Below, in pieces: positions 38,583 to 48,258 of a DNA stretch of 64,000 nucleotides. The notes beneath the pieces are model-generated. The model was not told the origin of the DNA. It made no database searches and worked only from the letters and a program-made list of their open reading frames with translations. Position 1 is the stretch's first letter. Each line of letters opens with the position of its first letter. The stretch lies in the NCBI RefSeq assembly GCF_030034735.1, contig NZ_CP125370.1, positions 3,410,001 through 3,474,000 of the forward strand. The letters are read 5' to 3'. The translations under genes were made by a program, and so were the position numbers. The stretch is from Paenibacillus sp. RC334 (lineage in GTDB: Bacteria > Bacillota > Bacilli > Paenibacillales > Paenibacillaceae).

Positions 38583-39182
38583 TTAAAAATCACCATCTTT
38601 GTACAACCTGCTTTTTGCAATGATCGCATGAGTCCCAACATCCCAACTTGATTTCCATAAGTTCTTGCGTTTCATGCGCACCATTTGAGCTGCATAATGA
38701 ACAAATGACTGGGAAAAATGATCCAAATGCTTATGGTAATGGAGTTGGGCTTCCAACTGAGCATGCCCACCTTTGCGTGCAATAGTTAACATATTAAATC
38801 CCTGTAGCATCATATTGCAAAAGGCAAATGTCTGGTGTCGCCGGGTCTTATTCTTTCAATATCACCATACTTTGGGACAACCATTTCATCATAAAATCGA
38901 TCAATCAAGGTAATAAATTGATAAGAACCTATTCTCGGGAAGAATAGACAGTCGTAAAGCTAAGGAATCTTTGCTTTGTTGCTGTCTTACTAAGAAACAA
39001 CCAATTTGTTCCAGTTGATAATTTCCACTCCGGTCAGAAGGTTTTTTGATACCAATTTTCTGATCCACAATTCCGTAACAGATAAATAGTCGGCTGCTTT
39101 ATTTTTCTGCTCCAAAACATTATTTTTATTAAAGTAAACCCAAAGAAATTATTGTCCAAGAACAATGACTCGATTTCGCTAC
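38583..39182 (-). pseudogene. Tyrosine recombinase remnant, catalytic C-terminal part
   Basis: Scattered frames on the minus strand read GSYQFITLIDRFYDEMVVPK, then GDIERIRPGDTRH, then LQGFNMLTIARKGGHAQLEA and QLHYHKHLDHFSQSFVHY. RH and GGHAQ...HYHKH look like the R-H-x-x-R / G-H / Y regions of a site-specific recombinase. The N-terminal two thirds are reduced to uninterpretable sequence between about 38940 and 39180. It lies downstream of another recombinase remnant on the same strand, as in multi-recombinase elements. Confidence 0.6.
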
Positions 39183-40437
39183 TCATTTTTTTGTTAATTT
39201 TGGCAAGTAATCTTTATACAATTTGTTGCATCCGGTTCTCAATTTTTTTCTCATTCGTTCCGTATTACCTTGATAAACCAGCGATGATGAAAGATTAGAG
39301 TCTCCTCTTGGCAGTGCAATATCGTATGGATTATCAGCTTCTTCGGCCAGAAGATTTGTAAATATGCCGCGGCCTAAATGAGTGGACCACTTATATTCCT
39401 CCAACTTGATTGTAAACAAGGTCATCCGAATTAGATGATTTCCTGAGTCGCTTTTAAAAACTCTTGTTTTAACCTACTGAAATAAGCCCTGTAGCTTGTC
39501 CTGACATGGCTTTACCATCTCGATTTACAAATAACGCAACCGACCCATCCACAGGGGAATAAGTTTCTAAATGGTTTCGATACAATAACTGAAGCCAATC
39601 TTGAATTGGAAAAACAATCTGTCTTCTTGCTTTTTTAACACCATTCGAACCGGAACTATCTTTAAGATCCGTTCTCATATTTGTTTGTTGCAGCTTAACC
39701 ACTAAACCAAATTCTCCAAAGAAGCCGATTGAGGTCACATCTGATCTTCGGACGTTCACAAGCTCTCCTTGGCGGATTCCTCCAAAGCAATGCATATAAA
39801 CTCCCAAAGCAATGGGATTCGCGACTTTCACTACCAGCTCAATCAAAGGTAAAATATATTGTTCCGGTAAATCATGGGCTATATGGCCTTGCTTTTTTCT
39901 CGGCATGATGACCCCTTGAAATGCAGAAACCGTATATTTTTGATTCGATGTTCCGTAGAGGATTTTCTTTTTAAAGACACTTTCATCAACATGGACCAGC
40001 AGTTTTTTCTTCGCTAAGAACTCATAAAACAAGGTTAAGGTTCTCTCTGCTTTCCTTACAGTCATTCTTGTTTCCTCTGTTTTCATTAATTCGTTCAAAA
40101 AAGCAGTTGCATGATAAAATTGGAGCTCCCGCAAAGACGAAAGCTTGTACTTTATTCGGTTTTCAATAAGTATGTAATTTAAAAGCGCAAAGATAATTGG
40201 CGTGTAGTCTCTGGGAATTGAACGCTCTATATTTCCAGTAATGAAATATAAATTCCGATAAGGAGTGAACGCACATCCATCCATTTTTTTATTTTGTAAA
40301 ACGATCACAGCATGTTTATTAATAACAGGTTCGCGATCCCGATACTTTTTCCACAATTCAATTCCTACGCTTTGTACACCAAAACGCACCTCGTTAATCT
40401 TCCATGAAAAAGGTACGATTGAATTATTATGATTCAT
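39183..40437 (-). pseudogene. Site-specific tyrosine recombinase, frameshifted
   Basis: The main frame from 40437 gives 322 aa with HCFGGIRQGELVNVRRSDV, the first catalytic Arg box of tyrosine recombinases. It stops prematurely at 39469 after AMSGQATG. The other frame continues with YRAYFSRLKQEFLKATQE, and a third holds WSTHLGRGIFTNLLAEEADNPYDIALPRG and the C-terminal helix up to 39183. Two frameshifts and a stop therefore separate the conserved parts. It probably belonged to a transposon or integrative element carrying several recombinases in a row. Confidence 0.8.
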
Positions 40438-40597
40438 CTAAAGTCCCCCATGACTAATTCGTCTCATAGTTATGCCCATAGATTATTACATGAAATTCAA
40501 TACATTACCATATTTTAGTTATCATGTTAAATCGCTATTTATGCTCACACAGAAAAAAGGGAAGCAATAAAACCTGTGGGATATAAGGATTTACATC

Positions 40598-40833
40598 GTA
40601 ATTAATGAGGCAGCGACCGGGTTTTCCCGCCAGATAAAGCTGTCCGATCCTACAAACCGTGCCGAAAAAAATATATGAAACCGTGAAAAAAAATTTTTAT
40701 ACCTTTTGGAACCATATGCCTGTGAAGCGAGTGGGTGTCGCCTTAAGCGGCCTGATGGATGATCAGCTGTACCAGCTGGACTTTTTATGAAGATCAGGAG
40801 CGATCCGTCAAAATTGGCGGTCATTATAAATAA
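40598..40833 (+). pseudogene. UvrX-type polymerase remnant, C-terminal segment
   Basis: VINEAATGFSRQIKLSDPTNR runs into a stop at about 40673. After a short shift ETVKKNFYTFWNHMPVKRVGV and ALSGLMDDQLYQLDF follow, then DQERS and KIGGHYK with the stop at 40831-40833. These match about residues 313-382 and 415-422 of the intact UvrX, including its exact C-terminus. It lies on the same strand as the 5' remnant at 15607. Confidence 0.88.
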
Positions 40834-40937
40834 AATCTCTCCATTAACACACAGTCTATTACCCGGGGAATTAAATACGAGCGAAGGCTATGGAATACTA
40901 TGCTGAATAGAAAACAATCTGGAAATAGAGGAGCAAG

Positions 40938-40975
40938 CAAAAAAGGACCACCTGACATCAGGCAATCCTTTTTCC
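40938..40975. terminator. Bidirectional terminator at the right edge of the accessory region
   Basis: AAAAAAGGA...TCCTTTTT with an inner CCTGacatCAGG. It could terminate the polymerase remnant on the plus strand and spoVIF on the minus strand. Confidence 0.65.
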
Positions 40976-41033
40976 AGCTTGGATGAGCATCGAGCATTCA
41001 GAGAGATTTTAGAGACATTCTGCGTATGTCTGG

Positions 41034-41321
41034 TTAACGAAACATCCCCCACAGCTTAATCAGATGGAACGTATTAGATGGATCGATTTTTTGGGCCAGT
41101 ACGAAGGCCGTCAGTTGCTCTTCCTGTGCAGCCGTCAGCCGCTCGTTCAGAATAGCGGAAGTGGACTTCACAAGTTGACGTACCTTGGCTTTGTTTTGCA
41201 GGTCCGCCTTGGTCACACCTTCGATCTGCTGCTTAACTCGCTCCTTGAGTGCACGATTTTTCATTTTCAACTTAATCCGCTCCACCAGTTGCGGACTGAT
41301 TCCATATTGCTGATAGCTCAA
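41034..41321 (-). CDS. spoVIF: Stage VI sporulation protein F
   Basis: A small basic coat-assembly protein of about 95 aa. YQQYGISPQLVERIKLKMKN at the N-terminus and LVKSTSAILNERLTAAQEEQLTAFVLAQKIDP in the second half are typical of SpoVIF (YjcC-type). In B. subtilis it is made in the mother cell and is needed for coat integrity. I prefer the TTG at 41319-41321, placed eight bases after GGGAGGTG; an ATG 18 bases upstream would overlap that ribosome-binding site. It lies downstream of recG on the same strand. Confidence 0.85.
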   Translation of the reverse strand: MSYQQYGISPQLVERIKLKMKNRALKERVKQQIEGVTKADLQNKAKVRQLVKSTSAILNERLTAAQEEQLTAFVLAQKIDPSNTFHLIKLWGMFR

Positions 41322-41432
41322 TGTTACCGCACCTCCCATATCATTCGGTCATTCCCAAATATATGACGGTCAGCCTGTCCATTGTGCCTATCTGTTTAAA
41401 ACTATAAAAACAACCTTATAATTCAAGGTGTA

Positions 41433-43481
41433 TCAGTCGATAAGATCTCCCTGGAAAATCTGCTCTTTTTGCAAATAGCCACGTAATGCTTCATAATGCG
41501 GAGATGTCCAAAAGGACGAATCCGCGATCAAACCAGTCGCATCCTCACGTGCCTTTTCCAGCACCTCAAAATCCGCTACCATATCTGCTAACCGAAACTC
41601 GGGCAGCCCACTTTGCTTGGTACCGAAAAAGTCACCCGGCCCTCTCAAATCCAAGTCACGTCTAGCCACCTCAAAACCATCGTCCGTATCGGTCATAACC
41701 TTCATCCGCTCCTGACCCACCTCAGACTTGGGATCAGCGACCAGCACACAGTACGAGGCATGTGTACCCCGTCCGACACGTCCACGCAGCTGATGCAACT
41801 GGGACAAGCCAAAGCGGTCGGCATCCATAATGATCATTAGCGTCGCATTCGGCACGTCTACGCCCACCTCTACAACTGTCGTTGAAATGAGTAACTGGAC
41901 TTCATTGGCATAGAAAGAACGCATAACCTCTTCCTTTTCTGCGGGAGTCATTCGCCCATGCAGCAGACCGACGCGGTAACGTGGAAAAGCCTGTTGCATT
42001 TGAATATGCAGATCGATGGCATTCTGTACATCCAGCTTCTCAGACTCCTCAATCAACGGGCAGATCAGATAAGCCTGCCGTCCCTGATCCACCTCACGGG
42101 AAATAAATCCGAGCACACGATCCATCAGCTCATGCTTTACCCAATACGTAGAAATCGGAATACGACCCTTTGGCCGCTCTGACAACGTAGAGACATCCAT
42201 ATCGCCAAATGCGGTGATCGCCAGCGTACGCGGAATCGGCGTTGCCGTCATCGTAAGAACGTCGGGATTATAGCCCTTGCGACGCAATATACTACGCTGA
42301 TTTACACCAAACCTGTGCTGCTCATCCGTTACGACAAGCCCAAGCTGGCGGAAATACACATCTTCCTGAATAAGGGCATGCGTGCCCACCACAATATCCA
42401 GCAGACCCATCTGGAGCGAAGCCAGCAGCTCCTTACGCTTCTTCCCGGTCGTACTGCCCGTCAACAACCCCACACTAATCCCAAACGGTTCAAATAACTT
42501 ATGAAGCGACCGCATATGCTGTTCAGCCAAAATTTCCGTTGGCACCATCAGCGCCCCCTGAAAACCGGAACGCACCGTAGCAAACAAACCGATGGCGGCA
42601 ACCACGGTTTTACCTGACCCAACATCCCCTTGAAGCAGACGGTTCATACAATAGGGCGAGCGCAGGTCATGCAGTATTTCAAGCTCCACTTTCTTCTGAG
42701 CATCCGTCAGTTCAAACGGCAAGGCCCTCACAAATTCGCGAACCGTGGCATTATCCACTGTATGTACAACCCCATCTGCCCGGCCGCGGTTCAACGCACG
42801 GAATGCCTGCATTTTCAACTGAAATAAAAACAGCTCTTCATACACCATCCGGCGGCGGGCCTCTTGTCCCTCTCGATTGTCCTGAGGCTGGTGTATACCT
42901 GCAATAGCCTGCTTACGCGGCATTATACTATATTTACGTACAAGTGACTCCGGTAAAATTTCGGGAATCATTTCACCAAACTGCTGGAGCGTCTGGTTCA
43001 TCGTCTTGCGCATCCAGGTCTGCGTAATCTTGCCGCCTACGGAATACACAGGCTGAAGCGTCCCCGAACGAGCGACTCCTTTATCGGGAAACTCAGAATC
43101 TGCAACAGTCATTTGCATCCGTTTGAGGTCCCATTTACCAGTCACCACAATTTCACGACCTGAGGTTAGCTGCTCCTTCATGAAATGCCGATTAAACCAC
43201 GTTGCTGTAAACATCCAATCCTCGGCCATCAATTTACAAGTCAATCTGGATTTGCGCCCGTAACGCTGAAGCACCGGAATGCCCATGATTTTAGCCTGCA
43301 CCGTAATTTTATCTCCGTCCTTCACTTCGCTCAACGAACGCAGACGGTAATCCTCATACCGGAACGGATAGTATTCCAGCATGTCCTGCACGTTAGAAAT
43401 GCCAAAAGCGTGAAGCTCTCCTTCTTTGAGAGCACTCACGCCATGTATTTGTTTTAAAGGTATTTGATCCAAATGCAGCAT
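41433..43481 (-). CDS. recG: ATP-dependent DNA helicase RecG
   Basis: A 682-aa branched-DNA helicase. It has an N-terminal wedge/OB domain (about 1-230), Walker A RLLQGDVGSGKTVVAAI, the DEQH box TDEQHRFGVNQR, MTATPIPRTLAI (motif III) and the C-terminal helicase motifs GLLHGRM and QLRGRVGRGTHASYCVL. It rescues stalled forks and resolves Holliday-type junctions. The ATG at 43479-43481 lies one base after the degV stop, and the last degV codons (GAGAGG) supply its ribosome-binding site, so the two are translationally coupled. Confidence 0.97.
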   Translation of the reverse strand: MLHLDQIPLKQIHGVSALKEGELHAFGISNVQDMLEYYPFRYEDYRLRSLSEVKDGDKITVQAKIMGIPVLQRYGRKSRLTCKLMAEDWMFTATWFNRHFMKEQLTSGREIVVTGKWDLKRMQMTVADSEFPDKGVARSGTLQPVYSVGGKITQTWMRKTMNQTLQQFGEMIPEILPESLVRKYSIMPRKQAIAGIHQPQDNREGQEARRRMVYEELFLFQLKMQAFRALNRGRADGVVHTVDNATVREFVRALPFELTDAQKKVELEILHDLRSPYCMNRLLQGDVGSGKTVVAAIGLFATVRSGFQGALMVPTEILAEQHMRSLHKLFEPFGISVGLLTGSTTGKKRKELLASLQMGLLDIVVGTHALIQEDVYFRQLGLVVTDEQHRFGVNQRSILRRKGYNPDVLTMTATPIPRTLAITAFGDMDVSTLSERPKGRIPISTYWVKHELMDRVLGFISREVDQGRQAYLICPLIEESEKLDVQNAIDLHIQMQQAFPRYRVGLLHGRMTPAEKEEVMRSFYANEVQLLISTTVVEVGVDVPNATLMIIMDADRFGLSQLHQLRGRVGRGTHASYCVLVADPKSEVGQERMKVMTDTDDGFEVARRDLDLRGPGDFFGTKQSGLPEFRLADMVADFEVLEKAREDATGLIADSSFWTSPHYEALRGYLQKEQIFQGDLID

Positions 43482-43482
43482 A

Positions 43483-44352
43483 TTACCTCTCATCTCCGGC
43501 CGGCCATACAAAAATGCCAATCGTTCCTGGTCCTACATGGGTCCCAATAACAGCGCCAAGTTCAGTATATATTCGATCTCCCAGCTCAAAGTGTTCTGCC
43601 AACTGTGCCTCGAACGCTTCTGCTGCCGAACGATCTGCCGTATGGCCTACAGCAATATTAATTTTTTGGCCCTTTAAATCCCGCTCCAGCAATTCAATGA
43701 TTCTTGCTGTCGCTTTTTTATGTCCTCTTGCCTTGTCTACCGAATAAATGATACCTTCCTTGTCCATCGAGAGAATCGGCTTAATATTGAGCAGGGTGCC
43801 AACCATTGCCGCTGCCTTGCCAATACGTCCACCTTTTTGCAAGTATTCCAGGGTATCCACCAGGAAATACAAACAACGGCGCTCCCCACGACGTTCCACA
43901 GCCCGACCAATATCAGCTGGGGATTGCCCGGCAGCCGCCAGCTCTGCCGCATAAACCACTAGCATGCCGTATCCGTATGAAGCTGATTTGGAATCCACCA
44001 CGGTCACTCTATGTTCATGCTTCTCCAGCATGGATTTACCCAACAGAGCGGACTGATACGTTCCACTCACGCCGGAAGACAAATGGATGGAAACGATCTG
44101 GCTCTCGGGATGTTGCTCCAACAGCGTCGTAAATGTCTCCAAAAAGCGGGCTGGTGAAGGCTGTGACGTCGTAGGTAGCTCATCAGCCCGTACCAGTTCG
44201 CTGTAAAATTGCGCAGCAGACATCTCAATGCCGTCAAGGTAAGTCGTGTTTCCAAACATCACCGTCAGCGGCACAATGACTATCCCGAGACGGTCTACCA
44301 GTTCCTGTGGAATATCAGCCGTGCTATCGGTCACAATGATGGTGTTACTCAT
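43483..44352 (-). CDS. DegV family fatty-acid-binding protein
   Basis: A 289-aa cytoplasmic protein. IVTDSTADIPQEL at the N-terminus and SIHLSSGVSGTYQSA (fatty-acid carboxylate-binding Ser) near 93-107 define the DegV/FakB family. LQKGGRIGKAAAMVGTLLNIKPIL is the second hallmark. It presents fatty acids to FakA for phosphorylation, and the fakA gene lies just upstream in the same direction. That neighbour makes a FakB role very likely. Confidence 0.93.
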   Translation of the reverse strand: MSNTIIVTDSTADIPQELVDRLGIVIVPLTVMFGNTTYLDGIEMSAAQFYSELVRADELPTTSQPSPARFLETFTTLLEQHPESQIVSIHLSSGVSGTYQSALLGKSMLEKHEHRVTVVDSKSASYGYGMLVVYAAELAAAGQSPADIGRAVERRGERRCLYFLVDTLEYLQKGGRIGKAAAMVGTLLNIKPILSMDKEGIIYSVDKARGHKKATARIIELLERDLKGQKINIAVGHTADRSAAEAFEAQLAEHFELGDRIYTELGAVIGTHVGPGTIGIFVWPAGDER

Positions 44353-44401
44353 CGATCAGACCTCCATTTGTGTTGAGCTTCTATGGACGCTCTACAGCCC
44401 A

Positions 44402-46186
44402 TCAAGTTTCCACCGAAAACAGGTAAGGATAAATCGGCTGACCGCCTTCATGAACTTCCACTTCAGCATCCGAATAATTTTCTTCAAGCCATGCAACGAG
44501 CAGCTCTGTATCTTCTTGCTTCGCATCCGAACCTGTGAGAATCGTAACAATCTCATCACCATTCACCAACATTTTGGTCAGCAAAAGACGAGCCGTTGCG
44601 ATTAATTGTTCTTCAGTCGCTACAATTTTGGAATCCTGAATACCGATATAATGGCCGGCCGTAATGTGCAGGTCATCAAGCGTCGTATCCCGTACTGCAT
44701 AGGTTACCTGTCCTGATTTCACGCGGCTGACCGCGTCCCGCATGCTGTCCTGATTGGCCTCAAAGGCTTCTTCCTCCTGAAAAGCGAATGCCGCAGCAAT
44801 ACCCTGAGGAATCGTCTTGCTCGGAATAACCGACACCAGGCGCTCCATCTCCAGCAGTTCACGGGCCTGCTCTGCCGCCAGAATAATATTGGAATTATTC
44901 GGCAGGATAAAAATGTGCTGAGCCGCAATCGAGCGAGCCGCATTAACAAAGTCTTCCGTACTTGGATTCATCGTCTGACCACCGGAAAGGACAACATCCA
45001 CACCTAAGCTTCTGAAAATATCAGCAATCCCTTCGCCTGAAGCCACTGCTATGAAACCATAGGGTGCCAGCTCATGAGCCGGTGGCTCAGATGGCTCCTC
45101 CTCACGTGCAGGCTCTGCCGGTATTTCAGCAAACCACTCAGGCTCAGGAGCGCCATCCATACCCGCAGACAACAAATCACGATGCTGCTCGCGCATATTC
45201 AGAATACGGATCTGTGTAATTTCCCCGTAACGTAGCGCCAGATTCAACACTTCGCCCGGAGCCTTGGAATGAACATGAACCTTAATAACATCATCGTCAG
45301 AAATAACAATGATAGAGTCTCCATCCACAGATAACGCTTTCCGGAAGGCTTCCTCATCAAAGTCCGTACCTTGGGCTTCTCCCAATTGTCGATTAATAAA
45401 AAATTCCATATCATATAAAAATTCAATATTTTCCGTTTCAAGCTTCGCCTGCGCCGAAATCGGTGCATCCGGTGAAGGAGCAATCGATTGCGCTGTCGGT
45501 CTCTCGGATACATGAGGAGCATAAGCAGTGCGTACATTCTCCCCTTTTACAATTGGAGCTGTCACCAAACCGCTTCCAAGATGCTGCATGAACCCTTCAT
45601 AAATATACACAAGTCCTTGTCCACCCGAGTCCACAACCCCAACTTGCTTCAGTACCGGAAGCATGTCCTGCGTCATGGCAAGCGTTTCCTTCGCTTTGGC
45701 AAGCACTTCTTCCATCAGTTCAGTAATGTCATTTGTCCGGCGTGAAAAAAACACAGCATGCTTGGCCGCTTCCTTCGCCACGGTAAGAATTGTACCCTCC
45801 ACCGGCTTAACCACCGCCTTGTAGGCCGCATCCACCCCGCTCTGCAATGCCGATGCGAACTGAAGGGTATTCAATTCCTCGTATGGGGCAGCGTAACGGC
45901 TAAAGCCACGAAACAACTGAGACAGGATAACCCCTGAATTGCCGCGGGCTCCCATCAGCAAACCTTTGGATAATATGCCGGACATGACACCGATGGAGGA
46001 AGAATCCCCCCTCTTTAATTCTGTTACGCCCGCGCTCATCGTCAAATTCATGTTAGTTCCTGTGTCACCGTCCGGCACCGGAAATACATTAAGTGAATTG
46101 ACGTGTTCCGCATGCTGCTGTAATTGTTCCGCCCCGGCTAAAACCATTGCGGTAAAATCTGTTCCATTCAAAGAACGATTACTCAA
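44402..46186 (-). CDS. fakA: Fatty acid kinase catalytic protein FakA (YloV, DAK2 domain)
   Basis: A 594-aa protein. The N-terminal DhaL/DAK2 kinase domain (about 1-205) has NVFPVPDGDTGTNMNLTM with the Mg-ATP aspartates, GARGNSGVILSQLFRG, and VDSGGQGLVYIYEGF. A middle linker is rich in Pro/Ala/Glu. The C-terminal EDD domain binds the DegV-type partner. Together with FakB it makes acyl phosphate from exogenous fatty acids. It is divergent from rpmB, with the degV-recG genes downstream. Confidence 0.95.
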   Translation of the reverse strand: MSNRSLNGTDFTAMVLAGAEQLQQHAEHVNSLNVFPVPDGDTGTNMNLTMSAGVTELKRGDSSSIGVMSGILSKGLLMGARGNSGVILSQLFRGFSRYAAPYEELNTLQFASALQSGVDAAYKAVVKPVEGTILTVAKEAAKHAVFFSRRTNDITELMEEVLAKAKETLAMTQDMLPVLKQVGVVDSGGQGLVYIYEGFMQHLGSGLVTAPIVKGENVRTAYAPHVSERPTAQSIAPSPDAPISAQAKLETENIEFLYDMEFFINRQLGEAQGTDFDEEAFRKALSVDGDSIIVISDDDVIKVHVHSKAPGEVLNLALRYGEITQIRILNMREQHRDLLSAGMDGAPEPEWFAEIPAEPAREEEPSEPPAHELAPYGFIAVASGEGIADIFRSLGVDVVLSGGQTMNPSTEDFVNAARSIAAQHIFILPNNSNIILAAEQARELLEMERLVSVIPSKTIPQGIAAAFAFQEEEAFEANQDSMRDAVSRVKSGQVTYAVRDTTLDDLHITAGHYIGIQDSKIVATEEQLIATARLLLTKMLVNGDEIVTILTGSDAKQEDTELLVAWLEENYSDAEVEVHEGGQPIYPYLFSVET

Positions 46187-46552
46187 GAGAATTCCCCTTC
46201 CTAGCTTAATACACTTGTTTTGCCATCAACCTTCCGCATCGTCATGTTCATCTGTGCGGACAGGTTCAATTGAATTATACTAAAGCCAGACGACGAATAC
46301 GAATGTCACACTTTCGTAAGCTTTTCGTACTCATGGCCTGATCAGCCTTCCACAGGTCATATATATGAAAAACCAGTCAACCACCCGACACTGAAACATC
46401 GGCTGGAATGATAAATATGGTTCCGCCTCTGATCTGTCCGGCATGACTGGAATAAGAATTCACATTCCAACTATTACAAGAATAATCACAGCAATAGCTA
46501 TCCCATATTGTACTATAATGCGTAAGAGAAATAAATAAAGTTTTTGAATCGG
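46187..46552. other. Divergent intergenic region between fakA and rpmB
   Basis: No gene is seen. In particular there is no Asp23/YloU frame, which in B. subtilis stands next to fakA. A short minus-strand frame near 46380-46470 has no ribosome-binding site and I do not call it. Confidence 0.5.
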
Positions 46553-46582
46553 TTGACGGAGCTTTTTTGACTATGATATTAT
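46553..46582 (+). promoter_or_regulatory. SigA-type promoter of rpmB
   Basis: TTGACG (46553-46558), 18 nt, TATTAT (46577-46582). The leader that follows contains two small hairpins, CCGACT...AGTCGG (46622-46638) and GTTCCatacGGAAC (about 46655-46668), ahead of the AGGAGGTG ribosome-binding site. Confidence 0.7.
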
Positions 46583-46698
46583 ATATAAGTATTGTTTTGT
46601 TCAGGTTAGTGACTTACAAAGTCCGACTGACCCAGTCGGCCTGAAGAGCGACCCGTTCCATACGGAACTTGGTTATTTTCAGAATAGGAGGTGGAATC

Positions 46699-46887
46699 AT
46701 GTCTCGTAAATGTTCTGTAACAGGCAAAAAGCCTGGCACCGGTAACCACGTATCTCACGCTAACAACCGTAATCGCCGTACTTGGGGCGTCAACGTACAG
46801 AAAGTTCGTATTCTCGTTAACGGTAAACCGAAACGCGTTTATGTCAGCACTCGTGCATTGAAAGCCGGTAAAGTGACTCGCGTGTAG
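46699..46887 (+). CDS. rpmB: Large ribosomal subunit protein bL28
   Basis: A 62-aa ribosomal protein with [20 protein letters not shown] and [17 protein letters not shown], typical of L28. The ATG at 46699 is seven bases after AGGAGGTG. Only one Cys remains (C5), so it lacks the four-Cys zinc form. It is the only plus-strand gene of the right-hand backbone block, as its divergent position next to spoVM/rpe also is in B. subtilis. Confidence 0.97.
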   Translation: MSRKCSVTGKKPGTGNHVSHANNRNRRTWGVNVQKVRILVNGKPKRVYVSTRALKAGKVTRV

Positions 46888-46913
46888 TCGCAAAAAAATA
46901 ACGTTATAAACAA

Positions 46914-46945
46914 AAGGCACCTCGTTTTAAACGGGTGCTTTTTTG
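46914..46945 (+). terminator. Terminator of rpmB
   Basis: GCACCtCGTT / AACGgGTGC stem, then TTTTTT, 25 bases past the rpmB stop. Confidence 0.9.
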
Positions 46946-47114
46946 GTTATTCAAAATGTTACGTCCATTCGATCCATGATGTCAAAATGTCAGGCATCTT
47001 CCCGCGCGTTCCCGCCTTTTGCTGCCGAGCTACCTTTATGTTATTGTGCCCGGGAAGCATGCCCTGCGTACCTTGCTCTTCATTTTGCATCCTGTGTGTA
47101 CGTTACCGTGCAAT

Positions 47115-47195
47115 TCAGCTTTTCTGGAATGTATTCAGAATGGCTTTGACGAATCCACCCAGAAATCTTGGTAGCTTGATTGTATAAAACTTCAT
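47115..47195 (-). CDS. spoVM: Stage V sporulation protein M
   Basis: A 26-aa amphipathic peptide, too short for most gene finders. It reads MKFYTIKLPRFLGGFVKAI and then LNTFQKS; B. subtilis SpoVM starts MKFYTIKLPKFLGGFVRAM. Pro9 and the basic face needed to sense the convex forespore membrane are kept. A strong ribosome-binding site GGGGAGGGTG precedes the ATG at 47193-47195. SpoVM anchors SpoIVA and starts coat assembly. It lies between rpe and rpmB as in Bacillus. Upstream GCATAAACT resembles a SigE -10 element (inference). Confidence 0.95.
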   Translation of the reverse strand: MKFYTIKLPRFLGGFVKAILNTFQKS

Positions 47196-47267
47196 GCTTC
47201 ACCCTCCCCATCATCCTCGTGCATCCGTTCTCTGTAGTTTATGCAACCTGTCAAGGGTTGTTGCCAT

Positions 47268-47306
47268 ACAAAAAAAGGCTACATGAGAATCCCGCTCATG
47301 TAACCA
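47268..47306 (-). terminator. Terminator after the rpe-linked membrane protein gene
   Basis: Minus-strand stem GGTTACATGAGC...CTCATGTAGCC with a run of seven T residues. It separates the rsgA-rpe unit from spoVM. Confidence 0.9.
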
Positions 47307-47337
47307 TATTTATGCACATCCATCCCATGCTATACCA

Positions 47338-47589
47338 TTAGACAAGTCCACGAACATACAGATATGCTGAGAGTATGAAAATAAATAGGATATAATAAAG
47401 CACGCTGCTTATTACAAAGCCGATGCGCAAACCGCGCCGTTCATTTTTACGAAAATAAAACAGCACAATCAGAACGGCAACGAGTGAAAGAAGGGCATTC
47501 CAAGGAGCCTTCACCAGCGAGAAGCAACTTAGGATCACACCAGTCGCCATACTCGCTACCGTCATCCACAGCGCTTCGGTCAGCTTCAC
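47338..47589 (-). CDS. Small integral membrane protein, unknown function
   Basis: An 83-aa protein with three hydrophobic segments (about 5-25, 28-46 and 56-80) and a basic loop FRKNERRGLRIG between the last two. It overlaps the end of rpe by four bases (ATGA type), so it is translationally coupled. In B. subtilis thiN occupies this position; this protein is not related to ThiN. I do not recognise a family. Confidence 0.75.
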   Translation of the reverse strand: MKLTEALWMTVASMATGVILSCFSLVKAPWNALLSLVAVLIVLFYFRKNERRGLRIGFVISSVLYYILFIFILSAYLYVRGLV

Positions 47590-48254
47590 TTGGACAAATG
47601 AGCTGCACTGTCCCGAATAGCCGTAATAGCCGCTCCACGGTCCGCTCTGCCAAATACCGCACTACCAGCCACCAGAACGTCAGCACCTGCTTCAAATACG
47701 GCTGGTGCCGTCTCCTCGGCGATGCCACCGTCTACCTCGATATGTACATCCGGACGGCCGATTTCATTCAACCATGTGCGAATCTGTCTGATTTTATCCA
47801 GCGTCTCCGGAATAAAAGACTGTCCTCCAAACCCAGGGTTAACTGTCATAACCAGAATCATATCTACATTTGGCAGCACTTCCTTGATCGCATATGGTGA
47901 AGTGCCCGGATTGAGGGCCACACCGGCAAGAGCACCTTGCTGCTTGATCAAATGAATGACCCCGTGCAGATGAACACAAGCTTCGGCATGAACGGTGACG
48001 ATATTAGCTCCAGCCTTCACAAAATCGCCGATGTAACGTTCAGGATGCTCAATCATCAGATGAACGTCCAGAGGAAGGCTCGTATGCGGACGAATAGCCT
48101 GAACGATAGGAGGCCCTAAGGTAATATTGGATACAAAATGACCATCCATGACATCCACATGAATCCAGTCTGCTCCTCCTGCTTCAGCTTCCGCAACTTC
48201 ACTGCCCAAACGGGCAAAATCAGCGGATAAAATCGACGGTGCTATTTTTAACAT
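47586..48254 (-). CDS. rpe: Ribulose-phosphate 3-epimerase
   Basis: A 222-aa TIM-barrel enzyme of the pentose phosphate pathway interconverting ribulose 5-phosphate and xylulose 5-phosphate. IAPSILSADFARLG opens the protein. DWIHVDVMDGHFV holds the metal-binding His/Asp. DVHLMIEHPERYI, MTVNPGFGGQSF and EVDGGI complete the active site. It starts four bases after the rsgA stop. Confidence 0.97.
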   Translation of the reverse strand: MLKIAPSILSADFARLGSEVAEAEAGGADWIHVDVMDGHFVSNITLGPPIVQAIRPHTSLPLDVHLMIEHPERYIGDFVKAGANIVTVHAEACVHLHGVIHLIKQQGALAGVALNPGTSPYAIKEVLPNVDMILVMTVNPGFGGQSFIPETLDKIRQIRTWLNEIGRPDVHIEVDGGIAEETAPAVFEAGADVLVAGSAVFGRADRGAAITAIRDSAAHLSK

Positions 48255-48258
48255 ATGC

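Noticed and set aside
46943-47187. Plus-strand open frames downstream of rpmB
   Set aside because: They follow a terminator, lack ribosome-binding sites and are antisense to spoVM.
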